A DNA stretch of 64,000 bases, taken from NCBI RefSeq assembly GCF_000194985.1, contig NZ_GL878519.1:85904-149903 (forward strand), written 5' to 3'. A model generated the notes under the pieces. The model was not told where the DNA came from and searched no databases. It saw nothing but the letters and a program-made list of their open reading frames with translations. Position 1 is the first letter of the stretch. Every line of letters begins with the position of its first letter. Below are positions 29,022-36,585 of this stretch, piece after piece. A program made the translations under genes and the position numbers. This DNA comes from Dialister micraerophilus DSM 19965. GTDB lineage: Bacteria; Bacillota; Negativicutes; Veillonellales; Dialisteraceae.

Positions 29022-29110
29022 GGAGCGGTATCGAAGTGGTCATAACGGGGCTGACTCGAAATCAGTTGTACCTTAGGGTACCGTGGGTTCGAATCCCACC
29101 CGCTCCGCCA
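29022..29110 (+). tRNA. tRNA-Ser (anticodon CGA), CCA encoded
   Basis: The acceptor arms GGAGCGG and CCGCTCC pair fully. The anticodon arm is CTGA-CTCGAAA-TCAG, so the anticodon is CGA, reading UCG. A long variable arm (GTACC ttaG GGTACC type) identifies a class II serine tRNA. The T arm GTGGGTTCGAATCCCAC and the encoded CCA end are intact. It lies 4 bases after tadA and is followed by a terminator. Confidence 0.96.
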
Positions 29111-29158
29111 TTCACTTTTTGCAAAGTAACATAAAGTTCAAGTAAGTAGATAAGCGTT

Positions 29159-29187
29159 ATAAGCTCGCATTGTTGCGAGCTTTTTTA
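29159..29187 (+). terminator. Terminator of the tadA/tRNA-Ser transcript
   Basis: AAGCTCGCA and TGCGAGCTT form a 9-bp stem with a short loop, followed by TTTT on the plus strand. Confidence 0.85.
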
Positions 29188-29243
29188 TATATAACAAATA
29201 CCGGGGTAAAGAAATATATCCTTATCCCGGTATTTGTTATATA
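29188..29243. repeat. 18-bp perfect inverted repeat with 20-base loop
   Basis: TATATAACAAATACCGGG (29188-29205) and CCCGGTATTTGTTATATA (29226-29243) are perfect inverted copies. It lies between the convergent tRNA-Ser and rplT transcripts. On the minus strand it follows rplT directly, but no T tract comes after it. It may be an mRNA-stabilising hairpin or a terminator that uses the following AT-rich DNA. Confidence 0.7.
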
Positions 29244-29255
29244 ATCACATTTTTA

Positions 29256-29606
29256 TTATGCATTTTTTGCAATTTCTACAAGTTTTGTAAATCCTGCCGG
29301 ATCGCTGATAGCTAACTCACTCATCATTTTACGATTAACTTCTACACCTGCTCTTGTCAAACCTGAAATTAATGTACTGTAATTAATACCGTTTTGACGA
29401 GCTGCTGCATTAATACGAACAATCCAAAGTTTACGAAATTCTCTCTTCTTTGCTCTACGATCTCTTCTTGCATAGTAAAGAGCTTTCATAACTAATTCAT
29501 TGGCTTTTCTAAATTGTGCATGACGTGCACCTCTGTATCCTTTAGCCAACTTCAAAATTTTCTTATGTCTAGCGTGACTTGTAATTCCGCTTTTTACTCT
29601 TGCCAT
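29256..29606 (-). CDS. rplT: 50S ribosomal protein L20
   Basis: L20 is an early-assembly 23S rRNA binding protein and, in Bacillus, the repressor of its own operon through the leader. The 116-residue sequence [35 protein letters not shown] and [18 protein letters not shown] is standard. It is the last gene of infC-rpmI-rplT. Confidence 0.98.
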   Translation of the reverse strand: MARVKSGITSHARHKKILKLAKGYRGARHAQFRKANELVMKALYYARRDRRAKKREFRKLWIVRINAAARQNGINYSTLISGLTRAGVEVNRKMMSELAISDPAGFTKLVEIAKNA

Positions 29607-29629
29607 TCTCGAATTCCTCCTTTTTTCAA

Positions 29630-29830
29630 TTAAAAGTTCTTAGGCAATAATTTCGCTATACGTTTGTAATCAGCCTTCGAAATTAATGCTGCTTTTCTAT
29701 AATTTCTCTTTCTCTTTGGAGATTTCTTTTCAAGAATATGGCTACGGAAAGCCTTATTTCTCTTAATTTGACCTGATCCTGTAACTTTAAAACGTTTAGC
29801 CGCGGAACGGCAGGTTTTCATCTTTGGCAT
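29630..29830 (-). CDS. rpmI: 50S ribosomal protein L35
   Basis: The 66-residue basic protein has the family start [20 protein letters not shown] and the [17 protein letters not shown] segment. The usual histidine after MPKMKT is replaced by cysteine here. It lies between infC and rplT in the conserved order. Confidence 0.97.
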   Translation of the reverse strand: MPKMKTCRSAAKRFKVTGSGQIKRNKAFRSHILEKKSPKRKRNYRKAALISKADYKRIAKLLPKNF

Positions 29831-29847
29831 ATCATTATTCTCCTTTT

Positions 29848-30357
29848 TTAAGCTTTAGGTGCAATTACCATCGTCATATTACGACCTTCAAGTTTAGGTG
29901 ATTTTTCGCAAATTATTTTATCACCTAATTCTTTAATTACACGTTCAAGCACATTACTCCCAAGCTCGGGATGCGTCATTTCTCTACCTCTGAACATAAT
30001 TGTTACTTTAACCTTATTTCCATCGGATAAAAAACGTTGCGCACTTTTTAACTTAACATAAAAATCGTGATCTTCAATATTGGGACGAAGTTTTACTTCT
30101 TTTACTTGAAAAACTTTTTGCTTTTTCTTTTCTTCTTTTTCACGCTTTTGCTGTTCATAACGATATTTACCGTAATTCATAATACGACATACCGGTGGCC
30201 TTCCATTAGGAGCAACTTCAACTAAATCAAGTCCTCTATCGTCAGCTTCAGCTAAAGCATCACCAATATTCATTATTCCTAATTGCTCATTTTCATCAGT
30301 AACAACTCGTACTTCACGAGCACGAATTTGTTCATTGATGTTAAGTTCCTTTGCTAT
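29848..30357 (-). CDS. infC: Translation initiation factor IF-3 (probable ATA start codon)
   Basis: IF-3 keeps 30S subunits free and proofreads start codons. The N domain ([22 protein letters not shown], then [13 protein letters not shown]) and C domain (KVKTIM-like, here [18 protein letters not shown]) are clear. I place the start at ATA 30357, codon 6 of the longer ATG frame from 30372. The strong ribosome site GGAGGTG is 6 bases before the ATA, while the ATG at 30372 overlaps that very site and has none of its own. IF-3 genes usually start with a rare AUU/AUA/AUC codon for autoregulation, so this fits. If the ATG is used, five residues are added. Confidence 0.93.
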   Translation of the reverse strand: MAKELNINEQIRAREVRVVTDENEQLGIMNIGDALAEADDRGLDLVEVAPNGRPPVCRIMNYGKYRYEQQKREKEEKKKQKVFQVKEVKLRPNIEDHDFYVKLKSAQRFLSDGNKVKVTIMFRGREMTHPELGSNVLERVIKELGDKIICEKSPKLEGRNMTMVIAPKA

Positions 30358-30385
30358 TGTTTTCACCTCCATTTAGAATATACAT

Positions 30386-30500
30386 TCTATTGCAAGTAAA
30401 AAACGGACGAAACAAATCGCCCGCTTTAAATTCCTTTCAATACCTTAGTAACTTTTCGTCTTGTAAGGTGAGAAGCGGATGACTTCTGCTTGCAATAACA
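30386..30500 (-). promoter_or_regulatory. L20-type ribosomal leader upstream of infC-rpmI-rplT
   Basis: The untranslated leader on the minus strand contains GCAGAAGTCATCCGCTTC followed by TCACCTT, a block I recognise from Firmicute L20/infC leaders. ATTGCAAG at the 5' side (30488-30495) can pair perfectly with CTTGCAAT at the 3' side (30389-30396), and an intrinsic terminator lies between. In Bacillus, L20 binding promotes that terminator. Function here is inferred from this match and the operon content. Confidence 0.8.
30398..30423 (-). terminator. Leader terminator (attenuator) upstream of infC
   Basis: CGGGCGA and TCGTCCG form a 7-bp stem with one G-T pair, followed by six T on the minus strand, within the L20-type leader. 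Confidence 0.75.
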
Positions 30501-30543
30501 TACAAATATTAACATTTACATATAACTTTTGTCAAGCTTTACA

Positions 30544-32448
30544 TTATTTTCTTTCCTTCATCTTATTTAATATAAGCTCAATAAATTTATTTATATCTAC
30601 AGTTCCTTCATCACCTTTTTCTCTACTTCTTACTGATATATTTCCTGAATTTGATTCTTTTTCTCCTACAACAACCATGTAAGGAATTTTTTCCATTTGT
30701 GCTTTTCTTATTTTATATCCCAAGGTATCGTTACCTTTATCTATTTCTACACGTATACCTTGTTCAAACATCTTTTTATATACTTCTTGAGCATAATTAT
30801 GATAATTTTCTGAAACCGGAATAATTTTAACTTGAACAGGCGCACACCAAGTCGGGAAAGCACCTGCGTAATGTTCGATTAATATACCTATAAAACGTTC
30901 TAATGAACCATATCCTGCACGATGAATCATAACTGCACGATGTTTTTCACCATCTTCTCCTACGTAAGTTACATCAAAACGTTCAGGTAATTGCATATCC
31001 ATTTGAATTGTTCCACATTGCCATGTACGTCCTAATGAATCTTCTATATGGAAATCCAATTTCGGACCGTAAAACGCACCATCCCCCTCATTTATTCTGT
31101 ATGAAACGTTTGTACTCTCAATTGCATTTCTTAATGCATTTGTAGCAATTTCCCAAAGTTCATCTGAACCCATAGAATTTTCAGGTCTTGTAGATAACTC
31201 AATATGATATTTAAGTCCGAAAACATCATACAATTCTTTAAACATATTTACTACGGAAATAACTTCACTTTCCATATCTTTAGGTGTCATAAATATATGT
31301 GCATCATCTTGAGTAAAATTTCTTACACGGAATAAACCATGTAAAGCACCATGTAATTCATGACGATGAACTAAACCGAATTCACCCACACGTTTAGGTA
31401 AATCACGATAACTTCTTTGTTGTGTCTTAAAATATAATATTCCACCGGGACAATTCATAGGTTTAACTGCATAGTCTTCGTTATCTATTTTTGTAAAATA
31501 CATGTTTTCTCTATAGTGATCCCAATGACCTGACTGCAGCCAAAGATTTTTAGATAAAATAATAGGTGTAACTATTTCTTCGTACCCATATTTTCTAAAC
31601 AATTCGCGTTCATAATCAATAAGCAAATTCCTTATAACCATTCCCTTTGGATGAAAGAATGGAAATCCCGGACCTTCCTCATGAAAACTGAATAAATCTA
31701 ATTGTTTACCTAATTTACGATGATCACGCTTTTCAGCTTCGCTACGAACAAATAGGAAATGTTCCAGGTCTTCTTTATTAAAAAATGCTGTACCGTAAAT
31801 ACGTTGAAGCATAACATTATTTTCGTCACCACGCCAATAAGCACCTGCAACACTTAAGAGCTTAAAAGCTTTAATTTTACCTGTATTATCTACATGACCG
31901 CCTCGACATAAATCATCATAATCACCTTGTGTATAGATAGAAAGTTCTGTATCTTCAGGCATATCATTAATTAATAAGATTTTGTAATCTTGCTCTTTAT
32001 TTTTAAAGAAATCCAAAGCTTCTTTTCTTGAAACCACTTTTTTATCAAGATGTAAATTTTGCTTAATTATCTTTGACATTTCTTTTTCAATGGCAGGAAA
32101 ATCTTCCTGTTTAAATACGTGTTCAGATTCTATATCATAATAAAATCCGGTAGATATTGCAGGTCCTATAGCAAATTTTGTTCCCGGATATAAATGCTGT
32201 ATGGCTTGTGCCATAACATGCGCAGCAGTGTGTCTTAATGCAGCCAAACCTTCAGGATCATTTTTTGTGCAAAACTCAATTTTTGTACCATCTTTTATTA
32301 AATTTCTTAAATCTGTAACATTACCGTCAACTTTTGCAACAAGTGCTTCTTTAGCTAAGCTTCGTGAAATTTTTTTTGCAACTTCAAACAGAGTAATCGG
32401 TTCTTCAAAACTTAATTTACTCCCGTCTTTCAATTCAATAGTAATCAT
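30544..32448 (-). CDS. thrS: Threonyl-tRNA synthetase
   Basis: The 634-residue class II enzyme has an N-terminal TGS domain (MITIELKDGSKLSFEEPI), the editing domain with RHTAAHVMAQAI (HxxxH) and a later zinc/editing CRGGHVDNTG, a catalytic core with MNCPG and WQCGTIQMDMQLPERF, and a C-terminal anticodon-binding domain. Zinc-ligand Cys and His residues are in place. It has its own promoter and threonine T-box leader, so uncharged tRNA-Thr should induce it. Confidence 0.98.
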   Translation of the reverse strand: MITIELKDGSKLSFEEPITLFEVAKKISRSLAKEALVAKVDGNVTDLRNLIKDGTKIEFCTKNDPEGLAALRHTAAHVMAQAIQHLYPGTKFAIGPAISTGFYYDIESEHVFKQEDFPAIEKEMSKIIKQNLHLDKKVVSRKEALDFFKNKEQDYKILLINDMPEDTELSIYTQGDYDDLCRGGHVDNTGKIKAFKLLSVAGAYWRGDENNVMLQRIYGTAFFNKEDLEHFLFVRSEAEKRDHRKLGKQLDLFSFHEEGPGFPFFHPKGMVIRNLLIDYERELFRKYGYEEIVTPIILSKNLWLQSGHWDHYRENMYFTKIDNEDYAVKPMNCPGGILYFKTQQRSYRDLPKRVGEFGLVHRHELHGALHGLFRVRNFTQDDAHIFMTPKDMESEVISVVNMFKELYDVFGLKYHIELSTRPENSMGSDELWEIATNALRNAIESTNVSYRINEGDGAFYGPKLDFHIEDSLGRTWQCGTIQMDMQLPERFDVTYVGEDGEKHRAVMIHRAGYGSLERFIGILIEHYAGAFPTWCAPVQVKIIPVSENYHNYAQEVYKKMFEQGIRVEIDKGNDTLGYKIRKAQMEKIPYMVVVGEKESNSGNISVRSREKGDEGTVDINKFIELILNKMKERK

Positions 32449-32465
32449 AATTACACTCCTTTAAA

Positions 32466-32499
32466 AATAAAAAACTTTCGTCCTCAAGGGACGAAAGTT
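32466..32499 (-). terminator. T-box terminator upstream of thrS
   Basis: AACTTTCGTCC and GGACGAAAGTT make an 11-bp stem followed by a T-rich tail (TTTTATTTTT) on the minus strand, located between the T-box sequence and thrS. It is the regulated terminator of the leader. Confidence 0.9.
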
Positions 32500-32691
32500 A
32501 AATTCCGCGGTTCCACCCAATTAAAGCAAATGCTTCTCTCCTAAGCAAATAACGATGCAAACCGGAAAATTCTACTTAATTTCAAATTTTCTGTTCAAGA
32601 GCGGTATCGTCTACAAAAAAATTATCTGTTCCCACCAACCACAGACTCTCTAATAATTTCATTTGTAACGCATTTCTCTTTCATTACATTT
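32473..32691 (-). promoter_or_regulatory. T-box riboswitch (threonine specifier) controlling thrS
   Basis: On the minus strand the leader has the stem I AGAGAGTCTGTGG start and GGTGGGAACAG, a specifier loop with GACGATACCGC in which ACC (32603-32605) is a threonine codon, and the T-box itself GGGTGGAACCGCGG (32505-32518) ahead of a terminator hairpin. All hallmark pieces are present in order. The base after TGG in the T-box is A, predicting U as the discriminator base of the sensed tRNA-Thr. Confidence 0.95.
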
Positions 32692-32697
32692 AACAAT

Positions 32698-32726
32698 AAT
32701 ATAAAACTTTATTATTGTATTGTCAA
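32698..32726 (-). promoter_or_regulatory. Promoter for the thrS T-box transcript
   Basis: Minus-strand TTGACA (32721-32726) and TATATT (32698-32703) are separated by 17 bases, just after the yerC stop codon. Confidence 0.85.
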
Positions 32727-32732
32727 GTTAAA

Positions 32733-33041
32733 TTATTTATCGTCAGAAGCCTCTTCCATTCTTTTCAAAATTTTTACATATCCGTCAGCACCATATTTCA
32801 AACATTTTTTCACACGTGAAATAGTTGCTGTGCTTACCCCGGTACTTTCTTCTATTTTATCGTATTTTGCACCTTCTTTTAAAAGTCTTGCAACTTCTAA
32901 TCGTTGCGACATATCTTTCAATTCACTTATAGTGCATAAATCTTCAAAAAATTCATAACATTCTTCTCTTGATTCAAGCATAAGTATAGCATCAAAAAGT
33001 TTGTCTGTAATAGGATTTACTAAACGCTGATTTACTCCCAT
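32733..33041 (-). CDS. TrpR/YerC-family DNA-binding protein
   Basis: The 102-residue protein has the YerC/YecD type of TrpR-like helix-turn-helix: LCTISELKDMSQRLEVARLLKEG, then KYDKIEESTGVSTATISRVKKCLKYG as the recognition part. Effector and targets are unknown. It is read away from metN; its promoter takes its -35 box from the 11-bp tandem repeat at 33091-33145. The ribosome site AAGGAG precedes the ATG by a standard spacing. Confidence 0.85.
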   Translation of the reverse strand: MGVNQRLVNPITDKLFDAILMLESREECYEFFEDLCTISELKDMSQRLEVARLLKEGAKYDKIEESTGVSTATISRVKKCLKYGADGYVKILKRMEEASDDK

Positions 33042-33075
33042 AGCATACTCCTTTATTTAAACATCTCTTTAATTG

Positions 33076-33103
33076 ATTATATCATTAAATAAAACTATAT
33101 CAA
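33076..33103 (-). promoter_or_regulatory. yerC promoter using a tandem repeat unit as -35 box
   Basis: Minus-strand TTGATA (33098-33103) and TATAAT (33076-33081) are 16 bases apart. The -35 box is inside the first 11-bp repeat unit; every further unit carries the same TTGATA. Confidence 0.65.
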
Positions 33104-33145
33104 AACTATATCAAAACTATATCAAAACTATATCAAAACTATATC
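33091..33145. repeat. 11-bp tandem repeat, five perfect copies (AAAACTATATC)
   Basis: Five head-to-tail copies of AAAACTATATC, each with an A tract, fill the space between the divergent yerC and metN promoters. A period of 11 bp is close to one DNA helical turn, so the A tracts are in phase and should bend the DNA. There are no spacers, so it is not a CRISPR array. Confidence 0.95.
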
Positions 33146-33165
33146 AAAATCTAATATAAAAACTA

Positions 33166-33194
33166 TTGACACATTTGAAAATAAATAGTAATAT
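33166..33194 (+). promoter_or_regulatory. Promoter of the metNIQ operon
   Basis: TTGACA (33166-33171) and TAATAT (33189-33194) lie 17 bases apart, 27 bases before the SAM-I aptamer and 20 bases after the tandem repeat array. Confidence 0.9.
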
Positions 33195-33220
33195 AAGCTA
33201 ACTTTACAACAACTGAATAT

Positions 33221-33315
33221 TTCATCAAGAGTAGCTGAGGGATTGGCCCTATGAAGCTACGGCAACCATTCATACTGAAACGGTGCCAATTCCATCGGAT
33301 TTCCCGAAAGATGAA
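33221..33315 (+). promoter_or_regulatory. SAM-I (S-box) riboswitch upstream of metNIQ
   Basis: The plus strand shows TTCATCAAGAGTAGCTGAGG, GATTGGCCCTATGAAGC, TACGGCAACC, CGGTGCCAATTCC and the closing GATGAA, the ordered conserved blocks of the SAM-I aptamer. It is followed by a terminator and then metN. This is the second copy in the window, the other serving metK. Confidence 0.95.
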
Positions 33316-33323
33316 CATTAAAC

Positions 33324-33353
33324 AACTTTCATCATTCCGTTGAAAGTTTTTTT
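33324..33353 (+). terminator. Intrinsic terminator of the metNIQ SAM-I riboswitch
   Basis: AACTTTCA and TGAAAGTT form an 8-bp stem followed by a T tract on the plus strand, between the aptamer and the metN ribosome site. Confidence 0.85.
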
Positions 33354-33375
33354 ATTAAATTTATAAGGAGAACGC

Positions 33376-34413
33376 ATGATAGAACTGAAAAATGTTTATA
33401 AAACTTATGATAATAAAACTAATGCTTTAAACGATATAAATATAAAAATAAAAGAAGGTGAAATATTTGGAATTATCGGCCAATCAGGTGCCGGTAAATC
33501 TACCTTAATACGTTGCATAAACATGCTTGAAACTCCTACATCGGGAGAAGTTATCATAAACGGTAAAGATATTACTAAATTATCAGAAAAAGAATTACGT
33601 AATGAAAGAAAAAAAATCGGAATGATTTTTCAACACTTCAACCTTCTTTCAAATCGTACCGTATATAAGAATATCGCTTTCCCTTTAGAATTATCAAATA
33701 CACCTAAAGAAGAGCAAGAAAAACGCATAAATTCAATGCTTGAATTAGTAGGCTTGACAAATCATAAAAATAAATATCCTTCACAACTTTCAGGAGGACA
33801 AAAACAACGTGTAGGAATAGCAAGAGCATTAATAACTCAACCTTCCATTCTCTTATCGGATGAAGCTACAAGTGCACTTGATCCTGAAACTGTAAAATCA
33901 ATTTTAGATTTATTAAAAGAAATAAACAAAAAACTTGGAATAACAATAATTTTAATAACTCATCAAATGGAAGTTATTAAAAAAATAGCAAATCATGTAG
34001 CTGTAATAGAAAACGGAAAAATTATAGAAGAAGGCTCTGTAATAAATCTTTTCAGCAATCCAAAAACTGAAACGCTAAAAAAATTTATAGGTTCAACAAG
34101 TTTAAACTTACCTGAAGATTCAGAATTTTATAGCATGATAAAAACAAAACATGCTGCAGGCGATAAAATGGTACTCTCATTATCATTTAAAGGTGCTGTC
34201 ACAAATGAACCTATTATTGAGCATTTAATTCGTTTTTATAATTTAAATGTCAGTATATTATATGCTAATATCGATTACATTCAAGAAACACCGTTTGGAA
34301 CATTAATTATTTTACTTGACGGCGCTGAAAATAATGTAGAAAACTCATTTAAATATTTGAAAACACTTCCTATAGAAAGTGAGGTCTTAGGGTATGTCTC
34401 CAATAATAATTAA
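33376..34413 (+). CDS. metN: Methionine ABC importer, ATP-binding protein MetN
   Basis: MetN powers methionine uptake. The 345-residue protein has Walker A GQSGAGKSTLIRCIN, signature QLSGGQKQRVGIARAL, Walker B ILLSDEATSALDP and the H-loop LITHQMEVIK, followed by a C-terminal NIL domain (about 265-345) that in MetN binds methionine and inhibits transport. It is the first gene behind the SAM-I riboswitch, with start ATG after AAGGAGA, and overlaps metI by 20 bases. Confidence 0.97.
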   Translation: MIELKNVYKTYDNKTNALNDINIKIKEGEIFGIIGQSGAGKSTLIRCINMLETPTSGEVIINGKDITKLSEKELRNERKKIGMIFQHFNLLSNRTVYKNIAFPLELSNTPKEEQEKRINSMLELVGLTNHKNKYPSQLSGGQKQRVGIARALITQPSILLSDEATSALDPETVKSILDLLKEINKKLGITIILITHQMEVIKKIANHVAVIENGKIIEEGSVINLFSNPKTETLKKFIGSTSLNLPEDSEFYSMIKTKHAAGDKMVLSLSFKGAVTNEPIIEHLIRFYNLNVSILYANIDYIQETPFGTLIILLDGAENNVENSFKYLKTLPIESEVLGYVSNNN

Positions 34414-35047
34414 TCTTTTATTTAAATCATTGGCAGAAACTTTATACATGTTGTTTGTTTCCTCTCTTTTATCTGCAGTTATTGGCATACCTTTAGGTAT
34501 ATTGCTTGTAGTTACTGAAAAAGGAAAAATTCTTTCATGTTCATTTTGCAATAAACCGTTATCGTTTATAGTAAATATAATTCGGTCAATACCTTTTATA
34601 ATTCTTATGGTAGCAATTATTCCTATAACTCGAATGATTGCAGGAACATCAATCGGAACGAATGCAGCAATAATTCCATTAACAATTGCATCTATACCTT
34701 ATACTGCAAGATTAATAGAGACTTCAGTGCGTGAAATTCCTGTAGGATTGATTGAAGCAGCAAAATCTATGGGCGCTTCACCTTTGCAAATTATAAAAAA
34801 AGTAATTATTCCTGAAGCATTACCCTCAATGATAGAAAATATAACGGTTGTTATAGTAACTCTTATAGGAACCAGTGCAATGGCAGGTACAATTGGCGGC
34901 GGCGGTCTTGGAGATCTTGCTATACGTTACGGATATCAACGTTTTCAAGCAGACGTTATGATTGTCACAATAATAGTGTTAATCGTGATAGTTCAACTTG
35001 TTCAATTCGCAGGAAACTACTTATCACGTAAAACGAATAAAAAATAA
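34394..35047 (+). CDS. metI: Methionine ABC importer, permease protein MetI
   Basis: The 217-residue inner-membrane permease has about five membrane segments and the EAA loop EAAKSMGASPLQIIKKVIIPEALPSM that contacts MetN. RSIPFIILMVAIIPITR and the glycine-rich TIGGGGLGDLAIRYGYQRF near the end are typical of MetI. The start is inside metN, so translation is coupled; metQ follows after 13 bases. Confidence 0.97.
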   Translation: MSPIIINLLFKSLAETLYMLFVSSLLSAVIGIPLGILLVVTEKGKILSCSFCNKPLSFIVNIIRSIPFIILMVAIIPITRMIAGTSIGTNAAIIPLTIASIPYTARLIETSVREIPVGLIEAAKSMGASPLQIIKKVIIPEALPSMIENITVVIVTLIGTSAMAGTIGGGGLGDLAIRYGYQRFQADVMIVTIIVLIVIVQLVQFAGNYLSRKTNKK

Positions 35048-35060
35048 TGGAGGTTATTTT

Positions 35061-35870
35061 ATGAAAAAGAAGTTTTTATTAGGAGGCATTGCAATATTAT
35101 CTGCAGCCATTTTATTATCAGGATGTGGTTCCGCATCCTCAACTAAAAATGAAATTACAGTAGGTGCAACTGCCGGTCCACATGCGCAAGTAGTAGAAGC
35201 AGCAGCAAAAGAAGCGGAAAAACATGGTCTGACTATACATGTAAAAGAATTTTCAGATTATATTACTCCGGATCAGGCCTTATCAGATGGCGACATAGAT
35301 ATCGCTGTATATCAACATAAGCCCTTTCTTGAAAATTTTAACAAACAGCATAATACTGATTTAGTTAATATAGGAAATGCTATTTTGATGAGAATGGGTA
35401 TTTATAGCAACAATTACAAGAATGTAAATGATATACCTGATAATGCAACTGTTTCAATTCCAAATGACCCTACCAATGAAGGTAGAGGATTACAATTACT
35501 TGAACAGGCAGGTTTAATTAAATTAAAAGAAGGCGTTGGAATAAAAGCTACTCCTGCTGATATAGTTTCTAATCCGAAAAATTTGAATTTTAAAGAAATA
35601 GAAGCAGCGCAATTACCAAGAAGCTTAGATGATGTTGATGCTTCAGTTATTACAATGAATTTTGTACAAAGTGCCGGAATATCTCCACAAGAAAAAGGTA
35701 TTTTCTTTGAAGATAAAGACAATCCCCTTGCAGTAATGATAATTGCTACACGTGCAAAAGATAAAGATAATGAAAACTACAAAACATTTGTATCTGCATA
35801 TCAATCCGACGCAGTAAAACAATTTATAAAAGAAACATTCAAAGGTACAATAGAAGCTGCATGGAATTAA
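35061..35870 (+). CDS. metQ: Methionine-binding lipoprotein MetQ
   Basis: MetQ captures methionine outside the inner membrane. The 269-residue protein has a lipoprotein signal with lipobox LLSGC (Cys about 20), then the NlpA-family motifs VGATAGPHAQVVEAA, LSDGDIDIAVYQHKPFLENF and SIPNDPTNEGRGLQLLEQAGLI. I start at ATG 35061 after GGAGGTT; a longer in-frame start lies within metI. It ends the metNIQ operon at a strong terminator. Confidence 0.97.
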   Translation: MKKKFLLGGIAILSAAILLSGCGSASSTKNEITVGATAGPHAQVVEAAAKEAEKHGLTIHVKEFSDYITPDQALSDGDIDIAVYQHKPFLENFNKQHNTDLVNIGNAILMRMGIYSNNYKNVNDIPDNATVSIPNDPTNEGRGLQLLEQAGLIKLKEGVGIKATPADIVSNPKNLNFKEIEAAQLPRSLDDVDASVITMNFVQSAGISPQEKGIFFEDKDNPLAVMIIATRAKDKDNENYKTFVSAYQSDAVKQFIKETFKGTIEAAWN

Positions 35871-35920
35871 TAAAAAGCATTTTCCTCAAATCATTAACGA
35901 TTTAGGAAAATGCTTTTTTA
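35871..35920. terminator. Bidirectional terminator between metQ and the RNase H gene
   Basis: AAAAAGCATTTTCCT pairs with AGGAAAATGCTTTTT over 15 bp, with a further inner AAATC/GATTT helix. T tracts on both strands serve the convergent metNIQ and rnhA transcripts. Confidence 0.92.
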
Positions 35921-36523
35921 ATTAAATAAGGCGTCTTTTGCAAGAGAATCCGCCAAATCATTATATTTAACACCCGTATGACTTTCGACTTTATGAAATC
36001 TTATATCTATTTTATCTTTTATTGTTTCATAAAATAATTTAAGTTTTTTAGTTAATATTTTATTTGCTTTCCATTCACCCGTACACCACTTTTCTATACC
36101 TGTATAATCATAATATAAATTAAGCACTTTACCTTTTCTTTCTAAACATAAATTTATTGCATACATTGCCCCATAAACTTCTCCTGCAACATTTCGCATC
36201 ATTGCTTCTTCTTTGTTGATGATTTTTTTTGAATATTTTTCAATTTTTCCATTTTCAATTAAAACCACTCCGAAAGAAAAACATTCCGGTTTTGAAGGTA
36301 TATAAGAACCGTCTACATATGCAATTATATTATTTTCATTACTTTCTTCTTTTATAGAATTATTTTCAAACAAAAATTCTTCAGCATCTTTTTTATTATA
36401 AAAACCTTTATATACAGCATTGGGATAACCAATAACTTGTTGTTTACATATTTCCCAATCTGAAAATATTCCTACATTTCTTCCTACTTTAACTGCATAA
36501 AATAATTTCTTTTTATTTGCCAT
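35918..36523 (-). CDS. rnhA: Ribonuclease HI with N-terminal hybrid-binding domain
   Basis: The enzyme cleaves RNA in RNA-DNA hybrids. Of 201 residues, the first about 45 form the RNase H hybrid-binding (viroplasmin-like) domain (FYAVKVGRNVGIFSDWEICKQQV and YKGFYNKKDAEEFL). The catalytic domain follows, with acidic residues in IAYVDGSY, NVAGEVYGAMYAI, YYDYTGIEKW and NDLADSLAKDA (D-E-D-D set). The domain order is that of Bacterial RNase H1 proteins with an RHBD. It is a single gene convergent with metQ and divergent from the MFS gene. Confidence 0.92.
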   Translation of the reverse strand: MANKKKLFYAVKVGRNVGIFSDWEICKQQVIGYPNAVYKGFYNKKDAEEFLFENNSIKEESNENNIIAYVDGSYIPSKPECFSFGVVLIENGKIEKYSKKIINKEEAMMRNVAGEVYGAMYAINLCLERKGKVLNLYYDYTGIEKWCTGEWKANKILTKKLKLFYETIKDKIDIRFHKVESHTGVKYNDLADSLAKDALFN

Positions 36524-36585
36524 TTATATATCCTTTCAAATTTATGCTATTATATTCTTATCAAAGTATAATTTTAGAGGTGAAA

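Noticed and set aside
29022-29243. tRNA-Ser as integration site with att repeats
   Set aside because: No duplication of the tRNA 3' end and no integrase or mobile gene nearby; the inverted repeat beyond it is unrelated to the tRNA sequence.
33091-33145. Short CRISPR-like array
   Set aside because: The five 11-bp units are directly abutting with no spacers, are far shorter than CRISPR repeats, and no cas genes are present.
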